DNA from: Azolla caroliniana | Lineage: Eukaryota; Polypodiophyta | Reading direction: 5' to 3' | DNA: 64,000 nucleotides | NCBI GenBank assembly: GCA_043228905.1 | Contig: JBHGNT010000040.1 | Coordinates: 1 to 64,000, forward strand | Shown here: positions 40,888 to 53,204 of the stretch, in pieces | Layout of the letters: the number at the start of each line of letters is the position of its first letter | Numbering within the stretch: position 1 is the stretch's first letter | Notes under the pieces: generated by a model | The model's input: only the letters and a program-made list of their open reading frames with translations | Databases searched by the model: none | Told to the model about the DNA's origin: nothing | Translations under genes and position numbers: made by a program

Positions 40888-43800
40888 CTCGCATCTTTGA
40901 ACAGTAAAATCCGATATCACACGAGCCAGGTATGACAATGTTAATTTCCTCACGCGATCTTCTCAACTCCCTCCTCTAATTTACTAATTTATTCATGTCT
41001 CTCGACCTGAGTTTCAAAATATTGATTATTTAATTCCATATCATACCTAGTGTTGTTAGCTTCAATTCGGAGGATGGAACACTAAAATCGGATATCACAC
41101 GAGCCAGGTATGAAGATTTTAATTTACTCACGCTCTCTTCTCAGATCCCTCCTCAAATTTTGTAATTTCTTCATGTCTCTCGACCTGAGTTTCAAAATCT
41201 TGATTTTCTAATTCCATATCATAGGTAGTGTTGTTAGCTTCGATTCGCATCTTTGAACAGTAAAATCCGATATCACACGAGCCAGGTATGACTACTTTAA
41301 TTTACTCACGCACTCTTCTCAACTCCCTCCTCTAATTTACTAATTTCTTCATGTCTCTCGACCTGAGTTTCAAAATCTTGATTTTTTAATTTGATATCAT
41401 AGCTAGTGTTATTAGCTTCGATTCGCATGATGGAACACGAAAATCGGATATCACACCAGCCAGGTATGAACATTTTAATTTACTCACTTGCTCTTCTCAA
41501 CTCCCTCCTCAAATTTGGTAATTTCTTCATGTCTCTCGACCTGAGTTTCAAAATCTTGATTTTCTAATTCCATATAATAGGTAGTGTTGTTAGCTTCGAT
41601 TCGCATGTTTGAACACTAAAATCCGATATCACACGACCCAGGTATGACCATTTTAATTTACTCACGCGCTCTTCTCAACTCCCTCCTCTAATTTACTAAT
41701 TTCTTCATGTCTCTTGACCTGAGTTTCAAAATCTTGATTTTCTAATTCCATATCATAGGTAGTGTTATTAGCTTCGATTCGCATCTTTGAACAGTAAAAT
41801 CCGATATCACACGAGCCAGGTATGACAATGTTAATTTCCTCACGCGATCTTCTCAACTCCCTCCTCTAATTTACTAATTTCTTCATGTCTCTCGACCTGA
41901 GTTTCAAAATCTTGATTTTTTAACTCCATATCATAGCTAGTGTTGTTAGCTTCGAGTCGCATGATAGAACACTAAAATCGGATATCACACGAGCCAGGTA
42001 TGAACATTTTAATTTACTCACGAGCTCTTCTCAACTCCCTCCTCAAATTTACTAATTTCTTCATGTCTCTCGACCTGAGTTTCAAAATCTTGATTTTCTA
42101 ATTTCATATCATAGCTAGTGTTGTCAGCTTCGATTCGCATGTTTGAACACAAGAATACGCTATCACACGAGCCAGGTATGACAATTTTCATTTACTCACG
42201 CGCTCTTCTCAACTCCCTCCTCTAATTTACTAATTTCTTCATGTCTCTCGACCTGAGTTTCAAAATGTTGATTTTTTAATTCCATATCATACCTAGTGTT
42301 GTTAGCTTCAATTCGGAGGATGGAACACTAAAATCGGATATCACACGAGCCAGGTATGAACATTTTAATTTACTCACACTCTCTTCTCAGATCCCTCCTC
42401 AAATTTTGTAATTTCTTCATGTCTCTCGACCTGAGTTTCAAAATCTTGATTTTCTAATTCCATATCATAGGTAGTGTTGTTAGCTTCGATTCGCATCTTT
42501 GAACAGTAAAATCCGATATCACACGAGCCAGGTATGACAACTTTAATTTACTCACGCACTCTTCTCAACTCCCTCCTCTAATTTACTAATTTCTTCATGT
42601 CTCTCGACCTGAGTTTCAAAATCTTGATTTTTTAATTCGATATCATAGCTAGTGTTATTAGCTTCGATTCGCATGATGGAACACGAAAATCGGATATCAC
42701 ACCAGCCAGGTATGAACATTTTAATTTACTCACTTGCTCTTCTCAACTCCCTCCTCAAATTTGGTAATTTCTTCATGTCTCTCGACCTGAGTTTCAAATT
42801 CTTGATTTTCTAATTCCATATAATAGCTAGTGTTATTAGCTTCGATTCGCATGGTGGAACACTAAAATCGAATATCACACGACCCAGGTATGAACATTTT
42901 AATTTACTCACGTGCTCTTCTCAACTCCCTCCTCTAATTTATTAATTTATTCATGTCTCGCGACCTGAGTTTCAAAATCTTGATTTTCTAATTCCATATC
43001 ATAGCTAGTGTTGTTAGCATCGATTCGCATGATGGAACACTAAAATCGGATATCCACGAGCCAGGTATGAACATTTTAATTTACTCACGCGCTCTTCTCA
43101 ACTCCCTCCTCAAATTTACTAATTTCTTCATGTCTCTCGACCTGAGTTTCAAAATCTTGATTTTTTAATTCCATATCATAGCTAGTGTTATGAGCTTCGA
43201 TTCGCATGATTGGAACACTAAAATCGGATATCACACGAGCCAGTTATGAACATTTTAATTTACTCACGCGCTCTTCTCAACTCCCTCCTCTAATTTGCTA
43301 ATTTCTTCATGTCTCTCGACCTGAGTTTCAAAATCTTGATTTTCTAATTCCATATCATAGCTAGTGTTGTTAGCTTCGATTCGCATGTTGTATGAACATT
43401 TTAATTTACTCACGCGCTGTTGTCAGCTCCCTCCTGTAATTTACTAATTTTTTCATGTCTCGCGACCTGAGTTTCAAAATCTTGATTTTCTAATTCCATA
43501 TCATAGGTAGTGTTGTTAGCTTCGATTCGCATGTTTCAACACAAAAATCCGATATCACACGAGCCAGGTATGACAATTTTAATTTCCTCACGCGATCTTC
43601 TCAACTCCCTCCTCTAATTTACTAATTTCTTCATGTCTCTCGACCTGAGTTTCAAAATCTTGATTTTTTAACTCCATATCATAGCTAGTGTTGTTAGCTT
43701 CGAGTCGCATGATAGAACTCTAAAATCGGATATCACACGAGCCAGGTATGAACATTTTAATTTACTCACGCGCTCTTCTCAACTCCCTCCTCAAATTTAC

Positions 43801-44005
43801 TAATTTCTTCATGTCTCTCGACCTGAGTTTCAAAATCTTGATTTTCTAATTTCATATCATAGCTAGTGTTGTCAGCTTCGATTCGCATGTTTGAACACAA
43901 AAATACGCTATCACACGAGCCAGGTATGACAATTTTCATTTACTCACGCGCTCTTCTCAACTCCCTCCTCTAATTTACTAATTTCTTCATGTCTCTCGAC
44001 CTAAG

Positions 44006-44047
44006 TTTAGGGTTTAGGGTAGGGTTTAGGGTTTAGGGTTTAGGGTT
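44006..44047 (+). repeat. Interstitial telomeric tract 2, inverted
   Basis: Same 42-base tract, with the same shortened third unit and the same junctions, 3160 bp downstream of the first. It is therefore a copy made with its satellite surroundings and not an independent event. The left flanks differ by two monomers: the nearest upstream short-monomer junction is 973 bp away in copy 1 and 617 bp in copy 2. The right flanks share a GATTATTTAATTCC variant near 41030 and 44190. Confidence 0.95.
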
Positions 44048-47000
44048 CTCGCATCTTTGAACAGTAAAATCCGATATCACACGAGCCAGGTATGACAATG
44101 TTAATTTCCTCACGCGATCTTCTCAACTCCCTCCTCAAATTTTGTAATTTCTTCATGTCTCTCGACCTGAGTTTCAAAATGTTGATTATTTAATTCCATA
44201 TCATACCTAGTGTTGTTAGCTTCAATTCGGAGGATGGAACACTAAAATCGGATATCACACGAGCCAGGTATGAACATTTTAATTTACTCACGCTCTCTTC
44301 TCAGATCCCTCCTCAAATTTTGTAATTTCTTCATGTCTCTCGACCTGAGTTTCAAAATCTTGATTTTTTAACTCCATATCATAGCTAGTGTTGTCAGCTT
44401 CGATTCGCATCTTTGAACAGTAAAATCCGATATCACACGAGCCAGGTATGACAACTTTAATTTACTCACGCACTCTTCTCAACTCCCTCCTCTAATTTAC
44501 TAATTTCTTCATGTCTCTCGACCTGAGTTTCAAAATCTTGCTTTTTTAATTCGATATCATAGCTAGTGTTATTAGCTTCGATACGCATGATGGAACACGA
44601 AAATCGGATATCACACCAGCCAGGTATGAACATTTTAATTTACTCACGAGCTCTTCTCAACTCCCTCCTCAAATTTACTAATTTCTTCATGTCTCTCGAC
44701 CTGAGTTTCAAAATCTTGATTTTCTAATTTCATATCATAGCTAGTGTTGTCAGCTTCGATTCGCATGTTTGAACACAAAAATACGCTATCACACGAGCCA
44801 GGTATGACAATTTTCATTTACTCACGCGCTCTTCTCAACTCCCTCCTCTAATTTACTAATTTCTTCATGTCTCTCGACCTGAGTTTCAAAATGTTGATTT
44901 TTTAATTCCATATCATACCTAGTGTTGTTAGCTTCAATTCGGAGGATGGAACACTAAAATCGGATATCACACGAGCCAGGTATGAACATTTTAATTTACT
45001 CACGCTCTCTTCTCAGATCCCTCCTCAAATTTGCTAATTTCTTCATGTCTCTCGACCTGAGTTTCAAAATCTTCATTTTCTAATTCCATATCATAGCTAG
45101 TGTTGTTAGCTTCGATTCGCATCTTTGAACACTAAAATCCGATATCACATGAGCCAGGTATGAACACTTTAATTTACTCACGCGCTCTTCTCAACTCCCT
45201 CCTCTAATTTGCTAATTTGTTCATGTCTCTCGACCTGAGTTTCAAAATCTTGATTTTCTAATTCCATATCATAGGTAGTGTTGTTAGCTTCGATTCGCAT
45301 CTTTGAACAGTAAAATCCGATATCACACGAGCCAGGTATGACAACTTTAATTTACTCACGCACTCTTCTCAACCCCCTCCTCTAATTTACTAATTTCTTC
45401 ATGTCTCTCGACCTGAGTTTCAAAATCTTGCTTTTTTAATTCGATATCATAGCTAGTGTTATTAGCTTCGATTCGCATGATGGAACACGAAAATCGGATA
45501 TCACACCAGCCAGGTATGAACATTTTAATTTACTCACTTGCTCTTCTCAACTCCCTCCTCAAATTTGGTAATTTCTTCATGTCTCTCGACCTGAGTTTCA
45601 AATTCTTGATTTTCTAATTCCATATAATAGGTAGTGTTGTTAGCTTCGATTTGCATGTTTGAACACTAAAATCCGATATCACACGAGCCAGGTATGACCA
45701 TTTTAATTTACTCACGCGCTCTTCTCAACTCCCTCCTCTACTTTACTAATTTCATCATGTCTCTTGACCTGAGTTTCAAAATCTTGATTTTCTAATTCCA
45801 TATCATAGGTAGTGTTGTTAGCTTCGATTCGCATCTTTGAACAGTAAAATCCGATATCACACGAGCCAGGTATGACAACTTTAATTTACTCACGCACTCT
45901 TCTCAACTCCCTCCTCTAATTTACTAATTTCTTCATGTCTCTCGACCTGAGTTTCAAAATCATGCTTTTTTAATTCGATATCATAGCTAGTGTTATTAGC
46001 TTCGATTCGCATGATGGAACACGAAAATCGGATATCACACCAGCCAGGTATGAACATTTTAATTTACTCACTTGCTCTTCTCAACTCCCTCCTCAAATTT
46101 GGTAATTTCTTCATGTCTCTCGACCTGAGTTTCAAAATCTTGATTTTCTAATTCCATATCATAGCTAGTGTTGTTAGCTTCGATTCGCATGTTTGAACAC
46201 TAAAATCCGATATCACACGACCCAGGTATGACCATTTTAATTTACTCACGCGCTCTTCTCAACTCCCTCCTCTAATTTCCTAATTTCTTCATGTCTCTTG
46301 ACCTGAGTTTCAAAATCTTGATTTTCTAATTCCATATCATAGGTAGTGTTATTAGTTTCGATTCGCATCTTTGAACAGTAAAATCCGATATCACACGAGC
46401 CAGGTATGACAATGTTAATTTCCTCACGCGATCTTCTCAACTCCCTCCTCTAATTTACTAATTTCTTCATGTCTCTCGACCTGAGTTTCAAAATCTTGAT
46501 TTTTTAACTCCATATCATAGCTAGTGTTGTTAGCTTCGAGTCGCATGATAGAACACTAAAATCGGATATCACACGAGCCAGGTATGAACATTTTAATTTA
46601 CTCACGAGCTCTTCTCAACTCCCTCCTCAAATTTACTAATTTCTTCATGTCTCTCGACCTGAGTTTCAAAATCTTGATTTTCTAATTTCATATCATAGCT
46701 AGTGTTGTCAGCTTCGATTCGCATGTTTGAACACAAAAATACGCTATCACACGAGCCAGGTATGACAATTTTCATTTACTCACGCGCTCTTCTCAACTCC
46801 CTCCTCTAATTTACTAATTTCTTCATGTCTCTCGACCTGAGTTTCAAAATGTTGATTTTTTAATTCCATATCATACCTAGTGTTGTTAGCTTCAATTCGG
46901 AGGATGGAACACTAAAATCGGATATCACACGAGCCAGGTATGAACATTTTAATTTACTCACGCTCTCTTCTCAGATCCCTCCTCAAATTTTGTAATTTCT

Positions 47001-48420
47001 TCATGTCTCTCGACCTGAGTTTCAAAATCTTGATTTTCTAATTCCATATCATAGGTAGTGTTGTTAGCTTCGATTCGCATCTTTGAACAGTAAAATCCGA
47101 TATCACACGACCCAGGTATGAACATTTTAATTTACTCACGTGCTCTTCTCAACTCCCTCCTCTAATTTATTAATTTATTCATGTCTCGCGACCTGAGTTT
47201 CAAAATCTTGATTTTCTAATTCCATATCATAGCTAGTGTTGTTAGCATCGATTCGCATGATGGAACACTAAAATCGGATATCACACGAGCCAGGTATGAA
47301 CATTTTAATTTACTCACGCGCTCTTCTCAACTCCCTCCTCAAATTTACTAATTTCTTCATGTCTCTCGACCTGAGTTTCAAAATCTTGATTTTCTAATTC
47401 CATATCATAGCTAGTGTTGTTAGCTTCGATTCGCATCTTTGGACACTAAAATCTGATATCACACGAGCCAGGTACGAACATTTTAATTTACTCACGCGCC
47501 CTTCTCAACTCCCTCCTCTAATTTGCTAATTTCTTCATGTCTCTCGACCTGAGTGTCAAAATCTTGATTTTCTAATTCCATATCATAGGTAGTGTTGTTA
47601 GCTTCGATTCGCATGTTTGAACACAAAAATCCGATATCACACGAGCCAGGTATGACAATTTTAATTACTCACGCAATCTTCTCAACTCCCTCCTCTGATT
47701 TACTAATTTCATCATGTCTCTCGACCTGAGTTTCAAAATCTTGATTTTCTAATTCCATATCATAGCTAGTGTTATTAGTTTCGATTCGCATGATGGAACA
47801 CTAAAATCGAATATCACACATCCCAGGTATGAACATTTTAATTTACTCACGTGCTCTTCTCAACACCCTCCTCTTATTTACTAATTTATTCATGTCTTGC
47901 GACCTGAGTTTCAAAATCTTGACTTTTTAATTCCATATCATAGCTAGTGTTATTAGCTGCGATTCGCATGATTTGAACACTAAAATCGAATATCACACGA
48001 CCCAGGTATGAACATTTTAATTTACTCACGTGCTCTTCTCAACTCCCTCCTCTAATTTATTAATTTATTCATGTCTCACTACCTGAGTTTCAAAATCTTG
48101 ATTTTCTAATTCCATATCATAGCTAGTGTTGTTAGCATCGATTCGCATGGTGGAACACTAAAATCGGATATCACACGAGCCAGGTATAAACATTTTAATT
48201 TACTCACGCGCTCTTCTGAACTCCCTCCTCAAATTTACTAATTTCTTCATGTCTCTCGACCTGAGTTTCGAAATCTTGATTTTCTAATTCCATATCATAG
48301 CTAGTGTTGTTAGCTTCGATTCGCATCTTTGAACACTAAAATCGGATATCACACGAGCCAGTTACGAACATTTTAATTTACTCACGCGCTCTTCTCAACT
48401 CCCTCCTCTAATTTACTAAT

Positions 48421-48480
48421 TTCTTTTTAATTTACTCACGCGCTCTTCTCAACTCCCTCCTCTGATTTACTAATTTTATC
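48421..48480. repeat. Truncated monomer (about 54 bp extra)
   Basis: TAATTTCTT joins straight to TTTAATTTACTCACGCG, so one monomer is reduced to a partial unit. The CGACC cores on either side (48257 and 48489) are 232 bp apart instead of 178. The flanking monomers (about 47 to 49.7 kb) are more varied than the central array. Confidence 0.8.
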
Positions 48481-49754
48481 ATGTCTCTCGACCTGAGTTT
48501 CAAAATCTTGATTTTCTAATTCCATATTATAGCTAGTGTTGTTAGCTTCGATTTGCATCTTTGAACACTAAAATCCGATATAACACGAGCCAGGTACGAA
48601 CATTTTAATTTACTCACGCGCTCTTCTCAAATCCCTCCTCTAATTTGCTAATTTCTTCATGTCTCTCGACCTGAGTGTCAAAATCTTGATTTTTTAATTC
48701 CATATTATAGCTAGTGTTGTTAGCTTCGATTCGCATGTTTGAACACTAAAATCCGATATCACACAAGCCAGGTATGACAATTTTAATTTACTCACGCGCT
48801 CTTCTTAACTCCCTCCTCTAATTTACTAATTTCTTCATGTCTCTCGACCTGAGTTTCAAAATCTTGATTTTCTAATTCCATATCATTGCTAGTGTTGTTA
48901 GCTTCGATTCGCATCTTTGAACACTAAAATCCGATATCACACGAGCCAGTTATGAACATTTTAATTTACTCACGCGCTCTTCTCAACTCCCTCCTCTAAT
49001 TTGCTAATTTCTTCATGTCTCTCGACCTGAGTTTCAAAATCTTGATTTTCTAATTCCATATCATAGCTAGTGTTGTTAGCTTCGATTCGCATGTTTGAAC
49101 ACTAAAATCCGATATCACACAAGCCAGGTATGACAATTTTAATTTACTCACGCGCTCTTCTTAACTCCCTCCTCTAATTTACTAATTTCTTCATGTCTCT
49201 TGACCTGAGTTTCAAAATCTTGATTTTCTAATTCCATATCATTGCTAGTGTTGTTAGCTTCGATTCACATCTTTGAACACTAGAATCCGATATCACACGA
49301 GCCAGGTATGACAACTTTAATTTACTCACGCGCTCTTCTCAACTCCCTTCTCAAATTTGGTAATTTCTTCATGTCTCTCGACCTGAGTTTCAAAATCTTG
49401 ATTTTCTAATTCCATATCATAGCTAGTGTTGTTAGCTTCGATTCGCATGTTTGAACACTAAAGTCCGATATCACACAAGCCAGGTATGACAATTTTAATT
49501 TACTCACGCGCTCTTCTCAACTCCCTCCTCTAATTTACTTATTTCTTCATGTCTCTCGACCTGAGTTTCAAAATCTTTATTTTCTAATTCCATATCATAG
49601 CTAGTGTTGTTAGCTTCGATTCGCATCTTTGAACACTAAAAGCCGGTATCACACGAGCCAGGTATGACAACTTTAATTTACTCACGCGCTCTTCTCAACT
49701 CCCTCCTCAAATTTGGTAATTTCTTCATGTCTCTCGACCTGAGTTTCAAAATCT

Positions 49755-51082
49755 GGCCCTCCCCTCCCCACCCACCATCCAACCTCGCCCTCATAGGAAC
49801 TTTAGAACTGCACTACACAATCTCAAAAAAAATGAAGACATAGTTATTAAACCCGCGGATAAAAATCTAGGCACGTGCATTCTCTCTAAGGATTGGTACC
49901 TTAACGAATGCCTTAGACAGCTCAACGACAAAAACACTTATACCCCCGTCAAAGACGTCCCCCTAGAAACTCTCCACAGTCGACTTGAACACCTATGTCT
50001 GTAAGCTTCCCCCCACCTCTCCAATGAGGAAATTAGATTCCTCCTTCAGAAACCCAAACATGGTTTCAGGATATGTTGTTTCTACATCATCCCCAAAATC
50101 CACAAGCCCATTGTTGTAGGACGCCCTATTTGCGCCTACAACAATTATGTTTTCGAAAGAGCCTCTAAATGGCTACACCATCTACTACATCCTGTCTTAT
50201 TGTCTAAAAAACAACACCTCAAAGACTCCTTAACACTTGTTAAGGACCTAGCACACCACACCTTCCCCAAAACTTGCACGTTGTTTTCTTTTGACGTAGT
50301 GTCACTATATCCCAGTATACCTACCACGGAAGGTCTATTGGTTTTTAAAAAATCTATTTCACATCATTTCCCACCACACAAAACCAAAATCATTATGAGT
50401 GTTGCCGAACTAATACTTAGAAACAATTTTCTCTCCTTTAATAATGCTTTTTGGTTACAAATTAAAGGCACCGCGATGGGTAGTAATTTTGCGGTTGTTT
50501 ACGCTTGCTTGTTTCTTTCGCAGCTAGAGGACGACAACCTAGCTTTCCAAACACCGCAACTACTCTACTACAAACGCTACATTGATGATGCCATAGGAGT
50601 TTGGGAAGGTTCCCCCGATACACTTCACACCTTCTTACACCAATACGGCGTGCCTCTACAACAACACATCCGTATTGAATCAACAACCTCCCCTAAAGAG
50701 ATCACCATCCTGGACGTCGTCTTCTTCAAAGGCCCATACTTTAACGAATTCGGCATCCTCGACACCACATGCCACCAAAAACCTCTCAATGCCTACATGT
50801 ACCTCCCGTGGAAATCCTCGCACCCCATAGCACACAAAAAGGGCTTCATCACGGGCGAACTAAAACGGTATGCTATTCGGGAGAGCTCGGAAAATGGCTA
50901 CATGGAACTACGCAAAAAGTTCTACGACCGCCTAAGAGCTAGGGGCTACCCATCGAAGTTCCTACTCAAGTGTTTTTCGACCGTCCCCTACTCCATACGA
51001 AACCAACTACTCTCTAACCAACCCAACAACAAAAAACCTCCACCCATTGTTTTTAAGCTTCGATACTCCCCTTGTATCAAAA
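49755..51082 (+). pseudogene. Penelope-like element reverse transcriptase, truncated and with an in-frame stop
   Basis: About 440 codons of a Penelope-like retroelement reverse transcriptase, read left to right. Visible blocks in order: an N-terminal block IVIKPADKN (about 49843-49869); FYIIPKIHKP followed by VVGRPIC (50080-50130), a PLE hallmark; motif A FDVVSLYPSIP (50290-50322); motif B GTAMGSNFAVVYACLFL (50467-50517); motif C YIDD with its two catalytic aspartates (50578-50589); ILDVVFF (50707-50727); and a thumb region with HQKPLNAY and RARGYP. A TAA at 50002-50004 breaks the frame; the open part after it runs on to a stop inside the satellite at 51103-51105. The N-terminal part of the protein and everything after RYSPCIKK are missing, so no GIY-YIG endonuclease can be seen or excluded. 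The base composition is clearly less AT-rich than the satellite. It is a dead fragment, though the palm catalytic residues are intact. Confidence 0.9.
49757..49773 (-). other. Putative G-quadruplex motif at PLE left junction
   Basis: The + strand reads CCCTCCCCTCCCCACCC, so the minus strand has four runs of three or four G separated by single bases. This is a classical short-loop quadruplex pattern. It begins two bases after the satellite ends. It may also be ordinary proline-rich PLE coding sequence, since the reading frame passes through it. Confidence 0.65.
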
Positions 51083-53204
51083 AACTCCCTCCTCTAATTT
51101 ACTAATTTCTTCATGTCTCGCGACCTGGGTTTCAAAATCTTGATTTTCTAATTCCATATTATAGCTAGTGTTATTAGCTTCTATTCGCATGATGTAACAC
51201 TAAAATCGGATATCACACGAGCCAGGTATGATAATTTTAATTTACTCACTTGCTCTTCTCAACTCCCTCCTCAAATTTACTAATTTCTCCATGTCTCTCG
51301 ACCTGAGTTTCAAAAACTTGATTTTTTAATTCCATATCATAGCTAGTGTTGTTAGCTTCGATTCGCATCTTTGAACACTAAAATCCGATATCACACGAGC
51401 CAGGTATGACAACTTTAATTTACTCACGCGCTCTACTCAACTCCCTTCTCTAATTTACTAATTTCTTCATGTCTCTCGACCTGAGTTTCAAAATCTGGAT
51501 TATTTAATTCCATATCATAGCTAGTGTTATTAGCTTCGATTCGCATGATGGAACACTAAAATCGGATATCACACGAGCCAGTTATGAACATTTTAATTTA
51601 CTCACGCGCTCTTCTCAACTCCCTCCTCTAATTTACTAATTTCTTCATGTCTCTCGACCTGAGTTTCAAAATCTGGATTTTTTAATTCCATATCATAGCT
51701 AGTGTTGTTAGCTTCGATTCGCATGTTTGAACACTAAAATCCGATATCACTCGAGCCAGGTATGACAATTTTAATTTACTCACGCGCTCTTCTCAACTCC
51801 CTCCTCTAATTTACTACTTTCTTCATGTCTCTCGACCTGAGTTTCAAAATCTTGATTTTTTAATTCCATATCATAGCTAGTGTTATTAGCTGCGATTCGC
51901 ATGATTGGAACACTAAAATCCGATATCACACGAGCCAGTTATGAACATTTTAATTTACTCACGCGCTCTTCTCAACTCCCTCCTCAAATTTGCTAATTTC
52001 TTCATGTCTCTCGACCTGAGTTTCAAAATCTTGATTTTTTAATTCCATATCATAGCTAGTGTTATTAGCTTCGATTCACATGATGGAACACTAAAATCGG
52101 ATATCACACGAGGCAGTTATGAACATTTTAATTTACTCACGCGCTCTTCTCAACTCCCTCCTCTAATTTACTAATTTCTTCATGTCTCTCGACCTAAGTT
52201 TCAAAATCTTGATTTTTTAACTCCATATCATAGCTAGTGTTGTTAGCTTCGATTCGCATGTTTGAACACTAAAATCCGATATCACTCGAGCTAGGTATGA
52301 CAATTTGAATTTACTCACGCGCTCTTCTCAACTCCCTCCTCTAATTTACTAATTTCTTCATGTCTCTCGACCTGAGTTTCAAAATCTTGATTTTTTAAAT
52401 CCATATCATAGCTAGTGTTATTAGCTGCGATTCGCACGAGTTGAACACTAAAATCCGAGATCACACCAGCCAGTTATGAACATTTTAATTTACTCACGCG
52501 CTCTTCTCAACTCCCTCCTCAAATTTGGTAATTTCTTCATGTCTCTCGACCTGAGTTTCAAAATCTTGATTATTTAATTCCATATCAGAGCTAGTGTTGT
52601 TAGCTTCGATTCGCATCTTTGAACACTAAAATCCGATATCACACGAGCCAGGTATGACAACTTTAATTTACTCACGCGCTCTTCTCAACTCCCTCCTCAA
52701 ATTTGGTAATTTCTTCATGTCTCTCGACCTAAGTTTAAAAATCTGGATTATTTAATTCCATATCAGAGCTAGTGTTGTTAGCTTCGATTCGCATCTTTGA
52801 ACACTAAAATCCGATATCACACGAGCCAGGTATGACAACTTTAATTTACTCACGCGCTCTTCTCAACTCCCTCCTCAAATTTGGTAATTTCTTCATGTCT
52901 CTCGACCTAAGTTTAAAAATCTGGATTTTTTAATTCCATATCATAGCTAGTGTTATTAGCTGCGATTCGCATGATTTGAACACTAAAATCCGATATCACA
53001 CGAGCCAGTTATGAACATTTTAATTTACTCACGCGCTCTTCTCAACTCCCTCCTCTAATTTACTAATTTCTTCATGTCTCTCGACCTAAGTTTCAAAATC
53101 TTGATTTTTTAACTCCATATCATAGCTAGTGTTGTTAGCTTCGATTCGCATGTTTGAACACTAAAATCCGATATCACTCGAGCTAGGTATGACAATTTGA
53201 ATTT

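Larger units (their letters stand above)
5664..43395. repeat. Twelve 146-bp short monomers (32-bp deletion junction)
   Basis: The junction GCATGTTGTATGA replaces the normal stretch between GCATGT and TATGA, a net loss of 32 bp. The TGTATG of the junction lies at 5664, 6344, 9691, 11261, 12475, 15291, 20955, 24661, 26765, 37769, 39873 and 43389. Spacings are almost exactly n x 178 minus 32: 680, 1570, 1214, 2816, 5664, 3706, 2104, 11004 and 2104. The following monomer is usually of the TTGTCAGCTCCCTC, TTTTTTCATG type. The junction was evidently made once and spread by larger duplications. Confidence 0.9.
2328..49754. repeat. 178-bp satellite array, left block
   Basis: Tandem monomers of 178 bp, all in one orientation. 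The period was checked by spacing the conserved core CGACCTGAGTTTCAAAAT (for example 9765, 9943, 10121, 10299, 10477, each 178 apart). A monomer holds, in order, TTTAATTTACTCACGCGCTC, a pyrimidine stretch CAACTCCCTCCTC, TAATTTCTTCATGTCTCTCG, the CGACCTGAG core, TTCCATATCATAGCTAGTG, TTAGCTTCGATTCGCATG, and GATATCACACGAGCCAGGTA. Several diagnostic subtypes recur, such as CAAAAATACGCTATC, TTTGAACAGTAAAATCC, GGAGGATGGAACAC, GATAGAACTCTAAAATCGG and CACACCAGCCAGG. I see no gene in this block. Its short open frames are repeat frames. Confidence 0.97.

Noticed and set aside
40846-44047. Head-to-head ancestral chromosome fusion site
   Set aside because: The tract has only one orientation (TTTAGGG) with no facing CCCTAAA half, and the satellite orientation does not flip across it.
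2328-49754. CRISPR array
   Set aside because: Whole 178-bp units are repeated with no short repeat / unique spacer alternation, and the telomere shows this is a eukaryotic chromosome.
50145-50686. Minus-strand open frames opposite the PLE (50145-50327 and 50462-50686)
   Set aside because: They are shadows of the reverse-transcriptase frame on the other strand, which has clear family motifs.
49755-51082. Telomerase reverse transcriptase gene
   Set aside because: The order and form of the motifs (PKIHKP, GTAMG, YIDD, HQKP region) are those of Penelope-like elements. No telomerase N-terminal or T-motif features are visible.
51060-51300. GIY-YIG endonuclease domain after the RT
   Set aside because: Satellite begins at 51083, directly after the RT C-terminal region. 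No endonuclease sequence is present in the window.
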